Below, one piece after another: positions 36,671 through 46,367 of a stretch of DNA of 64,000 nucleotides. The position numbers were made by a program, and so were the translations under genes. Position 1 is the first letter of the stretch, and each line of letters begins with the position of its first letter. The notes under the pieces are model-generated. The model made no database searches. It was given only the letters and a program-made list of their open reading frames with translations, and had not been told where the DNA came from. Source of the DNA: Mesorhizobium sp. NZP2298 (GTDB lineage: Bacteria > Pseudomonadota > Alphaproteobacteria > Rhizobiales > Rhizobiaceae); the NCBI RefSeq assembly GCF_013170825.1, contig NZ_CP033365.1, positions 6,584,001-6,648,000 on the forward strand, in the 5' to 3' direction.

Positions 36671-38281
36671 CTATTCGGCAGGCCGGAGGGCGGGCTCGGA
36701 ACCTGGCATTGGTTGCTCTTCGCGCTGGTGGCCAAGAATGGTCATGGTCACGTTCCAGGCCATGAGCAGGGCGCCGGTGAGGTACATCGCACCGCCGATG
36801 GCGCGCATGACGTAGAAGGGATGCATGGCGGCGACGGTTTCGGCGAAGGAGTAGACGAGGAAACCCTGCTCATCGTATTCGCGCCACATCAGGCCCTGCA
36901 TGATGCCGGACACCCACATCACCGCGGCGTAGACGACGATTCCCAGCGTCGCCAGCCAGAAATGCCAGGTGACGAGGCGCATCGAATAGAGCCGGTCGCG
37001 GTTCCACAGTTTCGGCACCATGTAGTAGATTGCGCCGAACGAGATCATGCCAACCCAGCCGAGCGCGCCGGAATGGACATGGCCGATGGTCCAGTCCGTG
37101 TAGTGCGACAGCGAATTGACCGTCTTGATCGACATAATCGGACCTTCGAAGGTCGACATGCCGTAGAAGGCGACTGCCATCACCATCATGCGGATGATCG
37201 GATCGGTGCGCAGCTTGTCCCAGGCGCCAGACAGCGTCATCAGGCCATTGATCATACCGCCCCATGAGGGCATCCACAGCATGATCGAGAACGCCATGCC
37301 GAGCGTCTGCGCCCAGTCGGGTAAGGCGGTGTAATGCAGGTGGTGCGGGCCAGCCCAGATGTAGAGAAAGATGATCGCCCAGAAGTGGACGATTGACAGG
37401 CGGTAGGAATAGACCGGCCGGTTCGCCTGCTTGGGCACGAAATAATACATCATGCCGAGGAACCCGGCGGTGAGGAAGAAGCCGACGGCGTTGTGGCCAT
37501 ACCACCATTGCGTCAAGGCGTCCTGGACGCCGGAGAAGGCGGAATAGCTCTTGGAGCCGAGGAAGGAGGCCGGCATCGACAGATTGTTGACCACATGCAG
37601 CATCGCGATTGTCACGATGAAGGACAGGTAGAACCAGTTGGCGACGTAGATATGCGGTTCCTTGCGCTTCAGGATCGTGCCGAGGAACAGGATGAGATAG
37701 GCGACCCAGACGATGGTCAGCCAGAGATCCACATACCATTCGGGTTCGGCGTATTCGCGGGCTTCGGTGATGCCGAGCAGGTAGCCGGTCGCGGCCATGA
37801 CGATGAACAGCTGGTAACCCCAGAACACGAACCAAGCGAGATCACCGCCAAACAGCCGGGCGCGGCACGTGCGCTGCACGACATAGAGAGACGTGCAAAG
37901 CAAAGCGTTGCCGCCGAAGGCGAAGACGACGCCGGATGTGTGCAGCGGCCGCAGCCGGCCGAAATTGAACCAGGGTTGGATGTTGAGGTGAGGGTATGCC
38001 AGCTGCAGGGCAATGATCACACCGACGAGCATGCCGACGACGCCCCAGAATACCGTTGCAATGGCTCCGTAGCGGATCGGGCCATCCATGTAGGCGGAGG
38101 TGTCGATCGGAGCCGCCGGCTTGAAATCTGTGTTGCGCAGCAGGATCGCGGTAAAGCCAGCCACGGCGAAGAACAAAACCCCCATATGCTGGCGAAAAGG
38201 TCCTTCTACGCCGAAGCCGGCAGCCACCAGGGCCGCAAAAGCAAACAGGCTTAGAACGACGATCTCCGTGCCGAATTTCAT
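36671..38281 (-). CDS. fixN: cbb3 oxidase catalytic subunit FixN/CcoN
   Basis: 536 residues from ATG 38281, which has GGGGAGA upstream; the extension to 38320 is unsupported. A 12-helix heme-copper oxidase subunit: [15 protein letters not shown] and [19 protein letters not shown] contain heme/CuB histidines, and [18 protein letters not shown] carries the CuB His pair. It reduces O2 with very high affinity, as needed in nitrogen-fixing bacteroids. An FNR-like box lies 80 bases upstream. Confidence 0.97.
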   Translation of the reverse strand: MKFGTEIVVLSLFAFAALVAAGFGVEGPFRQHMGVLFFAVAGFTAILLRNTDFKPAAPIDTSAYMDGPIRYGAIATVFWGVVGMLVGVIIALQLAYPHLNIQPWFNFGRLRPLHTSGVVFAFGGNALLCTSLYVVQRTCRARLFGGDLAWFVFWGYQLFIVMAATGYLLGITEAREYAEPEWYVDLWLTIVWVAYLILFLGTILKRKEPHIYVANWFYLSFIVTIAMLHVVNNLSMPASFLGSKSYSAFSGVQDALTQWWYGHNAVGFFLTAGFLGMMYYFVPKQANRPVYSYRLSIVHFWAIIFLYIWAGPHHLHYTALPDWAQTLGMAFSIMLWMPSWGGMINGLMTLSGAWDKLRTDPIIRMMVMAVAFYGMSTFEGPIMSIKTVNSLSHYTDWTIGHVHSGALGWVGMISFGAIYYMVPKLWNRDRLYSMRLVTWHFWLATLGIVVYAAVMWVSGIMQGLMWREYDEQGFLVYSFAETVAAMHPFYVMRAIGGAMYLTGALLMAWNVTMTILGHQREEQPMPGSEPALRPAE

Positions 38282-38360
38282 GACATCTCCCCGACCAGGA
38301 TTCCAATGCGCGGACGCCAAATCCGCGGTGCATTAATTCCGTAGTTGCCGCCTGCTCGCC

Positions 38361-38374
38361 CTGATCCATGTCAG
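38361..38374. promoter_or_regulatory. FNR/FixK-type box between fixN and the hemerythrin gene
   Basis: CTGAT-CCAT-GTCAG is a near palindrome matching TTGAY-N4-RTCAA except at the outermost base pair. It is 80 bases upstream of fixN and about 57 before the hemerythrin start, and could serve both. Confidence 0.6.
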
Positions 38375-38431
38375 AGCCGCACGATTTTGCTTCGGGCAGC
38401 ATCGAGTTCGGTGCAATCAGAAGGTGGCGAT

Positions 38432-38950
38432 TTGAACAAGGAAACGCAGCACGGGCCAACCCGCTCATGGACAAGTGCGGCTTTCTCGCGCCAGGCCGGC
38501 ACAGAGGCGATTCCGGGCGAGGTCATGAGGCTTGCCCATCGGGAAAAGCTGGAGCTCTGCTTCTCGCTGGAAAGCATTGCCGATGCACTGCCGAACGTCG
38601 ACCGCCTCAAATGTCTTGGAACGGCCAAGAAGATCGTTCCGCTGCTCCGTGACATTCATGGGTTTGAGGAGAGGGTAATTTTCCCTGCGTATGAGGCGCA
38701 CTTGACTCCGGCCGAGGCCAAACTTGCCTCTACCAGCCGGTTGCGCATCGAGCACCTTGAGGATCAATGCTTCGCTGGCGAGGTGGCCGAAACGCTCCTA
38801 GCGATCGGTCATGGTGATCCGATAGAGAGCGCGGAAGCTGTCGGATTCATGCTACGCGGCTTCTTCGAAGGCTTGCGGCGACACATCGCTTTCGAACGCG
38901 AGCATGTCCTGCCGCGGATCGTAATAAGCGACGAAGGCCCCGACGCTTAG
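38432..38950 (+). CDS. Hemerythrin HHE-domain protein
   Basis: About 172 residues if TTG 38432 is used, which has AGAAGGTGG in front; the frame is open to ATG 38345. The helical bundle carries DIHGFEERVIFPAYEAH, RIEHLEDQ and LRRHIAFEREHVLPR, giving His and Glu ligands for a non-heme diiron centre. HHE proteins bind O2 or NO or sense iron. It is divergent from fixN and overlaps the fnrN stop, a common low-oxygen neighbourhood. Confidence 0.75.
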   Translation: MNKETQHGPTRSWTSAAFSRQAGTEAIPGEVMRLAHREKLELCFSLESIADALPNVDRLKCLGTAKKIVPLLRDIHGFEERVIFPAYEAHLTPAEAKLASTSRLRIEHLEDQCFAGEVAETLLAIGHGDPIESAEAVGFMLRGFFEGLRRHIAFEREHVLPRIVISDEGPDA

Positions 38951-39711
38951 GTCTCATTCACAAAGGCCGGTTGCCGCGCGCCTCGGCCGCCGCAGCGCTG
39001 CTCCAGCCGGCTCATGCTGTCGACCGTTACATGGCGTTTGTTCTCGATCCGGATCGCGCCGTCAGCCCGCAATCGCGTAAGCTGGCGGCTCACGGTCTCG
39101 TTCGTCAGTCCAAGGAAATCAGAGATGTCGGCACGTGTCAGCGGCAGATCGAAGCATGCCGACCCAGCCGCCGGGTCGATACTGGAATCCATATTCCGGG
39201 CGATCATGAGGAGAAAGCTCGCCACCTTCTCCGGTGCGGTCTTGCGCCCGAGAGTCACCATCCATTCAAGTGCCTCGTCGAGTTCGTCCAGCGTCTGCTT
39301 GAGCAGGCGATGCTCGAGTCCCGGTGATTCCTTCATTATCCGTTCAACGGCCGCCTTCGGAAACGAGCACAGCGAGACGGAGGTTGCCGCTTCCACATTG
39401 ATCGTGCTTTTCACCTTGAAGGGCCGTCCCAGAAAATCCGGTGCGAACCGAAGACCGACAATCTGCTGGCGGCCGTCCGAAAGGCACTTCGTCAGCTTCA
39501 CAACGCCTGAAAGCAAGTTTGAATAACTGTCGACGGCCTCGGCGTCGGCGATCAGTTCGACCCCCGGCTCGAGCTTGTGCCGCGACGAAGTTTTGGCGAG
39601 CCCAACCAAATGGTTTGGATCGAGCGCAGCGCAGACGCCGCGATGTCGTGCTGCGCAAGACAGGCAAAGAACGGGAATGCCGGAACTGTGAATGTCTTGC
39701 CGTACTGTCAT
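38947..39711 (-). CDS. fnrN: FNR-type oxygen-responsive regulator (FnrN)
   Basis: 254 residues. Cysteines 16, 19 and 27 (CLSCAARHRGVC) plus Cys115 (SVSLCSFP) match the 4Fe-4S ligands of FnrN (C-X2-C-X7-C plus one), so it senses O2 directly. The C-terminal HTH DISDFLGLTNETVSRQLTRL has the E--SR residues that read TTGAT-N4-ATCAA. It is divergent from hemN and is expected to activate fixNOQP, fixGHIS, hemN and probably itself. Confidence 0.92.
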   Translation of the reverse strand: MTVRQDIHSSGIPVLCLSCAARHRGVCAALDPNHLVGLAKTSSRHKLEPGVELIADAEAVDSYSNLLSGVVKLTKCLSDGRQQIVGLRFAPDFLGRPFKVKSTINVEAATSVSLCSFPKAAVERIMKESPGLEHRLLKQTLDELDEALEWMVTLGRKTAPEKVASFLLMIARNMDSSIDPAAGSACFDLPLTRADISDFLGLTNETVSRQLTRLRADGAIRIENKRHVTVDSMSRLEQRCGGRGARQPAFVNET

Positions 39712-39796
39712 TACGCTCGCGCTACCGATCCCAAGTTTCGACAGGATAGCAAGCGATGGCAGAGAAATCCTTGCGGCAGTTTGTCCGTGCTGGAGG

Positions 39797-39810
39797 CTGA
39801 CCGAAATCAG
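39797..39810. promoter_or_regulatory. FNR-type box between fnrN and hemN
   Basis: CTGAC-CGAA-ATCAG fits TTGAY-N4-RTCAA except for the outer base pair, the same deviation as at 38361-38374. It is 59 bases before hemN and 86 before fnrN, consistent with shared control. Confidence 0.55.
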
Positions 39811-39868
39811 GGCATTGGCTCTTCGACGCGTCCAGACTTCCGGCGAGGCAAAAACGGCGGACCACCAA

Positions 39869-41218
39869 ATGAGACCGGAATTAGCTGCCAGGCTTGGCGA
39901 GAACGTCCCGCGTTATACCAGTTACCCGACCGCGCCGCATTTCCATCCTGGCGTCGACGCTGATGTCTATCGAAGCTGGTTGAAGGCGCTCGAAAGCGGT
40001 GACGAGGTCTCGCTCTACCTGCACATCCCTTATTGCGACCGGCTGTGCTGGTTCTGTGCGTGCCATACAAAGCAGACCCGCCGCTACGAGCCGGTGGCTT
40101 CGTATCTCCGCTCGCTTCACGCGGAGATCGCGACTGTCGCCGGTCTTGTCGGCGGCAAGGCCCATGTCCGCGCCGTGCATTTCGGCGGCGGCTCGCCGAC
40201 CATGCTGAAGCCCGAGGATATGATAGCCTTGGGAACTGTCCTGCGGGATAGCTTCGATTTTCTTGCCGATGCGAAGATCAGCGTCGAAATCGAACCCAAC
40301 GACATGGACGAAGCCCGCCTTGATACACTTGCCGAGATCGGCATGGCGCGGGCGAGCCTCGGCGTTCAGGATTTCGATCCGAAGGTGCAGAAGGCGATCA
40401 ACCGCGAGCAGAGCTTTTTGCAGACCAAGGCGGTTGTCGACGGCATTCGCTCTCGCGGCGTAGGGTCCGTGAACCTCGATTTGCTTTACGGCCTGCCGCA
40501 TCAGACCAGGGAGAGCGTCTGTTCCACCGTGGCGCAGGCGCTGACTCTGGAGCCGGACCGGATGGCGCTGTTCGGCTACGCGCATGTGCCCTGGTTCAAG
40601 AAGCATCAGACTATGATCGACGAGGCATGGTTGCCGGGTCCGGCCGAACGGTTCGCTCAGTGGCAAATTGCCGCCCGTCTGATCATGGGCGCCGGATACG
40701 AGGCGATTGGAATAGACCATTTCGCCAAGCCGGATGATGCGCTTGCAGTCTCGGCTCGCGCGGGAACAATCCGCCGCAATTTCCAGGGCTACACCGAGGA
40801 TCGCTGCGAAACACTGATCGGGCTCGGGCCGTCATCGATCAGCCGGTTTCGACAGGGCTATTCGCAGAACATGCCGTCGACAGCCGAATATGGACGCATG
40901 GTCGAGGGGGGACATCTGGCCACGGTCCGCGGCATCGCGTTTTCCGAAGATGACCGTGTTCGCGGCTGGATCATCGAGCGCTTGATGTGCGATTTCGGCT
41001 TTTCAGCAGCCGATCTGGTGGAACGCTTCGGGGAAGCCGGACAAAAGCTTCTTTTCCAAGCAAGCTCCATCGCCATTGGCGACCCTGCTCGACCGCTTGA
41101 ACTCCAAGGTGACAGTTACGTCGTATCGGCGGAAAGTCGTCCCTTTGTAAGGAGCATTGCAGCGAAGTTCGACAAATATTTCGAAAGTGGAACGGCCAGG
41201 CACTCAGTGGCAGTCTGA
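39869..41218 (+). CDS. hemN: Oxygen-independent coproporphyrinogen III oxidase
   Basis: 449 residues from ATG 39869; the frame is open to 39692 across fnrN's start, which is unlikely coding. The radical SAM cluster motif is YCDRLCWFCAC (CX3CX2CXC). VPRYTSYPTAPHF and AVHFGGGSPTML are HemN signatures. It makes protoporphyrinogen IX without O2, supplying heme for cbb3 oxidase. An FNR-like box precedes it. Confidence 0.96.
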   Translation: MRPELAARLGENVPRYTSYPTAPHFHPGVDADVYRSWLKALESGDEVSLYLHIPYCDRLCWFCACHTKQTRRYEPVASYLRSLHAEIATVAGLVGGKAHVRAVHFGGGSPTMLKPEDMIALGTVLRDSFDFLADAKISVEIEPNDMDEARLDTLAEIGMARASLGVQDFDPKVQKAINREQSFLQTKAVVDGIRSRGVGSVNLDLLYGLPHQTRESVCSTVAQALTLEPDRMALFGYAHVPWFKKHQTMIDEAWLPGPAERFAQWQIAARLIMGAGYEAIGIDHFAKPDDALAVSARAGTIRRNFQGYTEDRCETLIGLGPSSISRFRQGYSQNMPSTAEYGRMVEGGHLATVRGIAFSEDDRVRGWIIERLMCDFGFSAADLVERFGEAGQKLLFQASSIAIGDPARPLELQGDSYVVSAESRPFVRSIAAKFDKYFESGTARHSVAV

Positions 41219-41754
41219 GTGCCACAGACGAACGTCACCGTCTTCAGTCGATCGCGAACCTCCTCTAAATCGCCGAAACCAGCAGCTAACAATTCGATAG
41301 TGCATATGACGCCACTTTACGATGCTGTGACGACGCGGGTATTTCCCAAAGGGGGTCGCATGGCAGAGGGCTGGGACCCGCCGGAACCCTGCAGGCAGGG
41401 CTCCACTTCGTATCCGCCCAAGCAGGTTGGATTGTTCGGCCCAGTCTTCACTGAATGTCAGCGACGCACCCCATTGCGGCTTCCGCTACTCAGCGCTGCG
41501 GCTCTTGAATGCCCCTTTGAGATGAGCTCATTCTGAGTAACAACCGCACGGCGTTCCCACGTGTCTGAAACCATGCATCAGTGCGGCTAGCACGCCCTGC
41601 GCCTGTTCGCGGTTTCCGGGCCGCCCAGGCACTTACTTGACCTCCAGCTGCTCGAAGTTCGCGCATAGGCCTTACATGACGGATCGGTAGGCCGCGACCG
41701 CCGGGAAATTAGGCACCCGGGCGGCTGCGCCAATTGACCAACTTTATGCTTCGA
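41219..41754. other. Intergenic stretch between hemN and the trb cluster
   Basis: No supported gene. A 105-codon frame at 41219-41536 has no family similarity and no ribosome site. The 3' ends of hemN and the DUF2274 gene converge here. Confidence 0.5.
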
Positions 41755-42024
41755 TTACTCGGAATCTGAACCTGACACGCGTCGCGATTTCTCTGACATG
41801 CCGGCGGGCAAGCTTTCCTTTCTGGCCTTGGCAAACGCTCTGTCACCTTCCAGAAACCCTGCCAGCATGAAAGGTATGAGTTCCGCTACCGTTTCAGACT
41901 CGCCATAGGTCTGGCGGTAAAGCGCCGCATAGTCCTTGAGTGCTTGGTTCAGGTCCGCGCTAACGGTGATGGTCATCTTCGAAGGTGTCCGGTCTGGAAG
42001 CTTTCCAAGTTTCAGATCTGCCAT
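41755..42024 (-). CDS. DUF2274 protein at the end of the trb cluster
   Basis: 89 residues (LGKLPDRTPSKMTITVSADL). The pattern MTITVSADLNQALKDYA resembles ribbon-helix-helix DNA-binding proteins, and a DUF2274 gene commonly closes Tn4371-type trb clusters after trbI. It is 12 bases downstream of trbI. A role in regulating transfer is possible. Confidence 0.75.
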   Translation of the reverse strand: MADLKLGKLPDRTPSKMTITVSADLNQALKDYAALYRQTYGESETVAELIPFMLAGFLEGDRAFAKARKESLPAGMSEKSRRVSGSDSE

Positions 42025-42036
42025 GATTACTCCTGT

Positions 42037-43251
42037 TCAAGTCGGGTATGGGCGCAGCACAAGATCCTTGTGTACAATCACGCGTAGGGGCCAACCGGGG
42101 CGGACGATAATGGTGGGTTGAATATTCAGGTTCTTTTCGGTGATGCGCTGGCCGGCTTGACTGATGTTTTGCTGAGTGGATTCCCGGATCGCCTTAACTA
42201 GGTCGCTTTCGTTTTCCCCAAAGCTCAACTCGGTACCAACGCCCAGTAGCGTCGCTAGAGCAACTCCCTTGATCAGCTGCCAGGTGTGAAAATCGACCTT
42301 GTCTTCAAGCCCAGCATAGCCGGCAGTATCCGTCGCTGGCAGATTGTCGATTCCGATCGAGGAACCGTCGGGCAGGATTATTCGCTGCCAGACCAGCAAT
42401 GCGCGCCTCTGCCCAAAAGCCACGACGCTGTCATAAGTGCCGATGAGGCGTGAGCCTTGCGGAATGAGCACAATGCTGCCGGTGACTGTGTCGTGCACAT
42501 TCTCGGTGACCTGCGCGACGACAAGGCCAGGCAAGTCGGAATTTATGCCGGTGACGAGACTGGCCGCGATCACGCTGCCGGCCATCAGTTGGTAGGGCGA
42601 GGCCGGCGTCTGCAGCGCGTGCTGATTGTAGATCCCGCTTGTGTTTCGCTGACTGATAAAATCGAGCTTGCGCTGTTGGTTGTTCTGGTCACCCTCGGCT
42701 GGGGCAACGGAAGCTGACACGCGCGTCGCTCCGGATTGCGGAAGCGCCTCAGACGGCTGCTGCGCACTCGGCCCGCCGCCGGCGACATCTGTCTGTCTGG
42801 GTCGATTGTCGATCCGGAACAAGACTTGCGACTCGCGCGCCTCAATTGCTTGCTGGGCAAGGCGCTGCTCCTCGGCGGAGATATCCTGCCCTGGCGCGAT
42901 GCCGAGCTGACGTTGGCGTTCAAGGATGGGGCGACCGAGGTCGCCGGGCAGTGGCGGTCCGAGCACAGGGGCCTTCGGCATGATCCCGGAATAGTCCTTG
43001 GGAAGCGCTTCTAGTCCCTCGGCGGGTGGCTTGCGCTCGGTGTTATAGCGGTCCTCTGCCTGGTGCTTGATACGCCATGCCGGTCCTTGAAGCGCCATCA
43101 TCGTGACGCCCAGAATGGCACCGGATCCGACTGCAGCGATGGCGACGATCACACCGCGCCTGAATCGGACAGCGCGGCGGGGCGAGGCTCGCAATTGCAG
43201 CTGCTCGGGATCGAGTTTCGGCGGCGCATCGGATCGGGAAGTATCGGTCAT
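42037..43251 (-). CDS. trbI: Conjugal transfer protein TrbI (VirB10 type)
   Basis: 404 residues from ATG 43251 (GGGGAGCG upstream). One membrane helix (GVIVAIAAVGSGAILGVTMM) near residue 35, a Pro-rich linker, then the VirB10 C-terminal β-barrel domain (GSIVLIPQGSRLIGTYDS). It spans both membranes and gates the type IV secretion channel. Confidence 0.92.
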   Translation of the reverse strand: MTDTSRSDAPPKLDPEQLQLRASPRRAVRFRRGVIVAIAAVGSGAILGVTMMALQGPAWRIKHQAEDRYNTERKPPAEGLEALPKDYSGIMPKAPVLGPPLPGDLGRPILERQRQLGIAPGQDISAEEQRLAQQAIEARESQVLFRIDNRPRQTDVAGGGPSAQQPSEALPQSGATRVSASVAPAEGDQNNQQRKLDFISQRNTSGIYNQHALQTPASPYQLMAGSVIAASLVTGINSDLPGLVVAQVTENVHDTVTGSIVLIPQGSRLIGTYDSVVAFGQRRALLVWQRIILPDGSSIGIDNLPATDTAGYAGLEDKVDFHTWQLIKGVALATLLGVGTELSFGENESDLVKAIRESTQQNISQAGQRITEKNLNIQPTIIVRPGWPLRVIVHKDLVLRPYPT

Positions 43252-43262
43252 GAGCGCTCCCC

Positions 43263-44291
43263 TCACCTGCTGGGCCGCGCAAAGAGCGGAATCCGCCGCG
43301 GCGGTTGCCGGCCGTCAGTCCTGGTGATGCGCACCACCTGCTGCTGCTTGCTGCCTAGACGCAGTTCTGCAGCGCCAAAGAGGCGATCGACGATGTAGTA
43401 GTTGCCGCGCATGCGATAATTGACGAGCTGGCTGTCCCCATCGGCACCGACGATGAAGAGAGGAGGCGCTTCACCCTGATCAATGCGACGGGGGAATTCG
43501 ATATAGACCTTGCTGCCATCGTCGAAAGCGCGCGTCGGCCTCCAGGGTGGTGTGTCGCCGGTGATTGAATACCGAAAGCGGATATTCTCGAGCGCCACAT
43601 TCGACGCCACCGGCGTGGCAGCCTCGGCTTGGGCGTTGCGCTGGCGTAGCGCGATGATCTGGTCCTCGCTATAGGTCCAGGAGATCGCCGCCATTGAGGT
43701 CTTCTCGGTGCTTTGAAGCTGCAAATGGTAGGTGCGTCGTTCCGTGGTGATCACCAGATTTGTGTTAAGTCCCGGCGCGAAGGGTTTTACCAGCACATGG
43801 GTGCGCTGATTGTCACCGGTGCCGCTGACGGTATCGCCGATCACCCAACGCACCGTGTCGCCGGCCGACACGGCTGTTAGCTTCTCGCCCGGCTGGAGTG
43901 CGATATCGGTAACGCGCTCCGGCGCGGCATAGAGCTGATAGAGTGCGCCATCGGCGAATGGATAGACCTGAACCGCATTCACGTACCCATACCTGGTGGG
44001 TTGCTGCGTCGCTGCTTTATTGGCATCGGAGACCCGTTCTTCAGGAGAGCGCTTGTCATCGGCCACCCTGTCCGGATCGGGCTGTAGCTGACCTGGCAAC
44101 GGCAGCGGCTTTGGCACTTCGACTATCTTGACCGGCTTCTCCGGCGGCTTCTCGATTGCGGCTGGTTTGAAATCGGCAGCATCATAGTAAATCTCAGGCG
44201 GCGGTACCGGCTTCGACGCGCAGGCGGAGAGGACTGCTGTAGAGGCCGACAGGATCAGCACGGCACGGACCGACGACATTCTATTCTTCAT
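43263..44291 (-). CDS. trbG: Conjugal transfer protein TrbG (VirB9 type)
   Basis: 342 residues. A lipobox VLSAC puts a lipidated Cys near residue 24. The VirB9 domain includes HVLVKPFAPGLNTNLVITTERRTYHLQL. With TrbI it makes the outer-membrane core complex. It overlaps trbF by four bases. Confidence 0.92.
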   Translation of the reverse strand: MKNRMSSVRAVLILSASTAVLSACASKPVPPPEIYYDAADFKPAAIEKPPEKPVKIVEVPKPLPLPGQLQPDPDRVADDKRSPEERVSDANKAATQQPTRYGYVNAVQVYPFADGALYQLYAAPERVTDIALQPGEKLTAVSAGDTVRWVIGDTVSGTGDNQRTHVLVKPFAPGLNTNLVITTERRTYHLQLQSTEKTSMAAISWTYSEDQIIALRQRNAQAEAATPVASNVALENIRFRYSITGDTPPWRPTRAFDDGSKVYIEFPRRIDQGEAPPLFIVGADGDSQLVNYRMRGNYYIVDRLFGAAELRLGSKQQQVVRITRTDGRQPPRRIPLFARPSR

Positions 44292-45013
44292 TGGTGGACT
44301 CCTTTTGGGGAAACGGACGTCGGCGCAGCACTGTCGAGCTCGCGCGACCAGTCGATCGCATTGATGAAGACGCCGAGCGGGTTGTTGCGCAGTTGGTCAG
44401 TATTACTTGGCGGGCGGATCACGATGGTGAGGATCGCGGTCCAGCGCGTCGTGCTGGCAAGGCTGCCGCGCTCAAAAACCTGCTCGGCCCATTTGACCTG
44501 GAACGAGCTGTCGGAAGCCCTGACCACGCTGGTCACTTGCACCGACACGCTGCGTGTGCCGATCTGGCCGAAAGGATCGTTCGCCTTGGCGTACTCGTTG
44601 AGAAAGAGCGCCGCGCGGTCGGTGGCGAAGTCATAGGCCGAAAGCCAGTTCTGCCGCACCAGCACCGGATCGGTGGAAACGGAACGGACATTCTGAATGA
44701 AGCGGCCGAGATGCCACGCGATCTGGGCATCGGAGGGCTCGTAGTCCCGGATTGCCGGCGCAACGGCGCGTGCCTCGCCGAAGCCGTCGACCTCGACGAC
44801 GTAAGGCACGACGCGGCTCTGCATCGACTGCCACACGAGTCCGCCGGAAAGTCCGGCCGCCAAGGTCAGACAGCCAAGAGCCATGAACCGCCAGTTGCGG
44901 GCCTGCACTCGAGATGAGCCTATGCGCTCGTCCCAGAGCTGCGCGGCCTTCTGATACGGCGTGACCGGCTCGGGCGTCTTGCCGTAACGTTGAATGGGTC
45001 GCTTGAATAGCAT
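44288..45013 (-). CDS. trbF: Conjugal transfer protein TrbF (VirB8 type)
   Basis: 241 residues with a cytoplasmic N-terminus (TPYQKAAQLWDERIGSSRVQ), a membrane helix (FMALGCLTLAAGLSGGLVW) and a VirB8 periplasmic domain. It is an inner-membrane scaffold of the transfer channel. trbL ends one base before its start. Confidence 0.92.
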   Translation of the reverse strand: MLFKRPIQRYGKTPEPVTPYQKAAQLWDERIGSSRVQARNWRFMALGCLTLAAGLSGGLVWQSMQSRVVPYVVEVDGFGEARAVAPAIRDYEPSDAQIAWHLGRFIQNVRSVSTDPVLVRQNWLSAYDFATDRAALFLNEYAKANDPFGQIGTRSVSVQVTSVVRASDSSFQVKWAEQVFERGSLASTTRWTAILTIVIRPPSNTDQLRNNPLGVFINAIDWSRELDSAAPTSVSPKGVHQ

Positions 45014-46336
45014 TTAGTCGTCCTTGTCGTTGAGAGAGGGATTGGCGCTGCCTCCCGGCCTGTCGCCTTCACGGACGGCCTGCATGGCGGTGTGACGGTG
45101 GGCACGGGCTGTCTGTTCGGAACGCAGGCGCCTGGCCCAGCCGGGCGCGGCATCAGCGACCGGACCAGTAGGGCTTCCGGTCATGGATGCGGTCGGCGCA
45201 CCACCGGTCGCGGTCCAGGCAGCTTCGCGCCCGGCATCAACGCTGCGCCCGAAGCCTCCTGCGGCAGATCGTGCCGCCCGCATTGCGGCGCCGCCGGCGG
45301 CGCTGGTCACACCATGCATTCCAGCAGCTACACCGGACAGGCCGGACTCGGGCGATGTTGCGCGCCCGATCTGCCAGGCCGTAGAAGCCGCTGACCCCAG
45401 GGTCGTGCCGGCACGGAGTGCGGTGAGACCGCTGCCGGTTGCCGTGCGCGCGCCGGCAAATGCTGCGCCTGCGGCAACGAGCGATGCACCGGCTGCGGCT
45501 GCCGTGGTTCCAAGTGCGGCGCCCGCGCCAAGCTGCGGCGCGCCCGAGACAAGACCGGAGGCTATCCCAGGTCCGAAAATGCCGAGACCAAGGAGCGCCA
45601 AGGCGCCCAGGACCTGTGACATGGCGGCGGCCAGATCCGGCTCCTTGCCTTGCAGCGCGGAAGCGAACTCGCCAAAGAGCGTGGAGCCGATGCCGATGAT
45701 GACGGCCAACACCATCACCTTGATGCCCGACGAGATGACATTGCCGAGCACGCGCTCGGCGAGAAACGCTGACCGGTTCCAAAGCGCGAAGGGCACAAGA
45801 ATGAATCCGGCCAGAGTGGTGAGTTTGAATTCGAGGATGGTGATGAAGAGTTGGATGGAGAGGATGAAGAAGGCGATGATGACCAGGAACCAGGCCACGA
45901 GCAGCACGAAGATGGTGAGCGCGTTGCCGAAGATTTCTGGGAAGCCGAGAAGCTGGCTTGCCTGATCGAGAAGCGGCCAGGCGCCCTCGAAACCGGTTGC
46001 GGCAATGCGGCCCGGATGCAGGAGATTGTCGGCGGAGAGATTGCCTGAGGACGCATTGATGCCGAGGCCAGCGAAGGACCGATAGATGATGTCGGCGAGG
46101 TTCTTGAAGTTATTCAAGATGAAGGCAAAGACGCCGACATAGAGCACTTTGCGGATGAGCCGGCCGAATATGTTGGGTTCGCCGCCGAATGCCCAGGCGA
46201 GGCCGGCAAGTGTGACGTCGATGCCGATCAGGGTCGTGGTAAGGAAGGCGACATCGCCCGAGAGCAGACCGAACCCGCTATCGATGTAGCGGATGAAGGT
46301 CTCCATGAAGCGATCAATGACCCCAAGGTCGTTCAT
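45014..46336 (-). CDS. trbL: Conjugal transfer membrane protein TrbL (VirB6 type)
   Basis: 440 residues from ATG 46336 (GGAGG lies upstream in ...GAGGAAGG-CGGC-ATG). Six or more membrane helices lie in the first 300 residues, then an Ala/Gly-rich, basic C-terminal tail. The frame extends to 46693 through trbJ and that part was left out. Confidence 0.9.
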   Translation of the reverse strand: MNDLGVIDRFMETFIRYIDSGFGLLSGDVAFLTTTLIGIDVTLAGLAWAFGGEPNIFGRLIRKVLYVGVFAFILNNFKNLADIIYRSFAGLGINASSGNLSADNLLHPGRIAATGFEGAWPLLDQASQLLGFPEIFGNALTIFVLLVAWFLVIIAFFILSIQLFITILEFKLTTLAGFILVPFALWNRSAFLAERVLGNVISSGIKVMVLAVIIGIGSTLFGEFASALQGKEPDLAAAMSQVLGALALLGLGIFGPGIASGLVSGAPQLGAGAALGTTAAAAGASLVAAGAAFAGARTATGSGLTALRAGTTLGSAASTAWQIGRATSPESGLSGVAAGMHGVTSAAGGAAMRAARSAAGGFGRSVDAGREAAWTATGGAPTASMTGSPTGPVADAAPGWARRLRSEQTARAHRHTAMQAVREGDRPGGSANPSLNDKDD

Positions 46337-46367
46337 GCCGCCTTCCTCGTCGTCAAGAGATTGGTGA

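Noticed and set aside
41219..41536. 105-codon frame directly after hemN
   Set aside because: It starts at the hemN stop without a ribosome site and has no domain or coding-like hydrophobic pattern.
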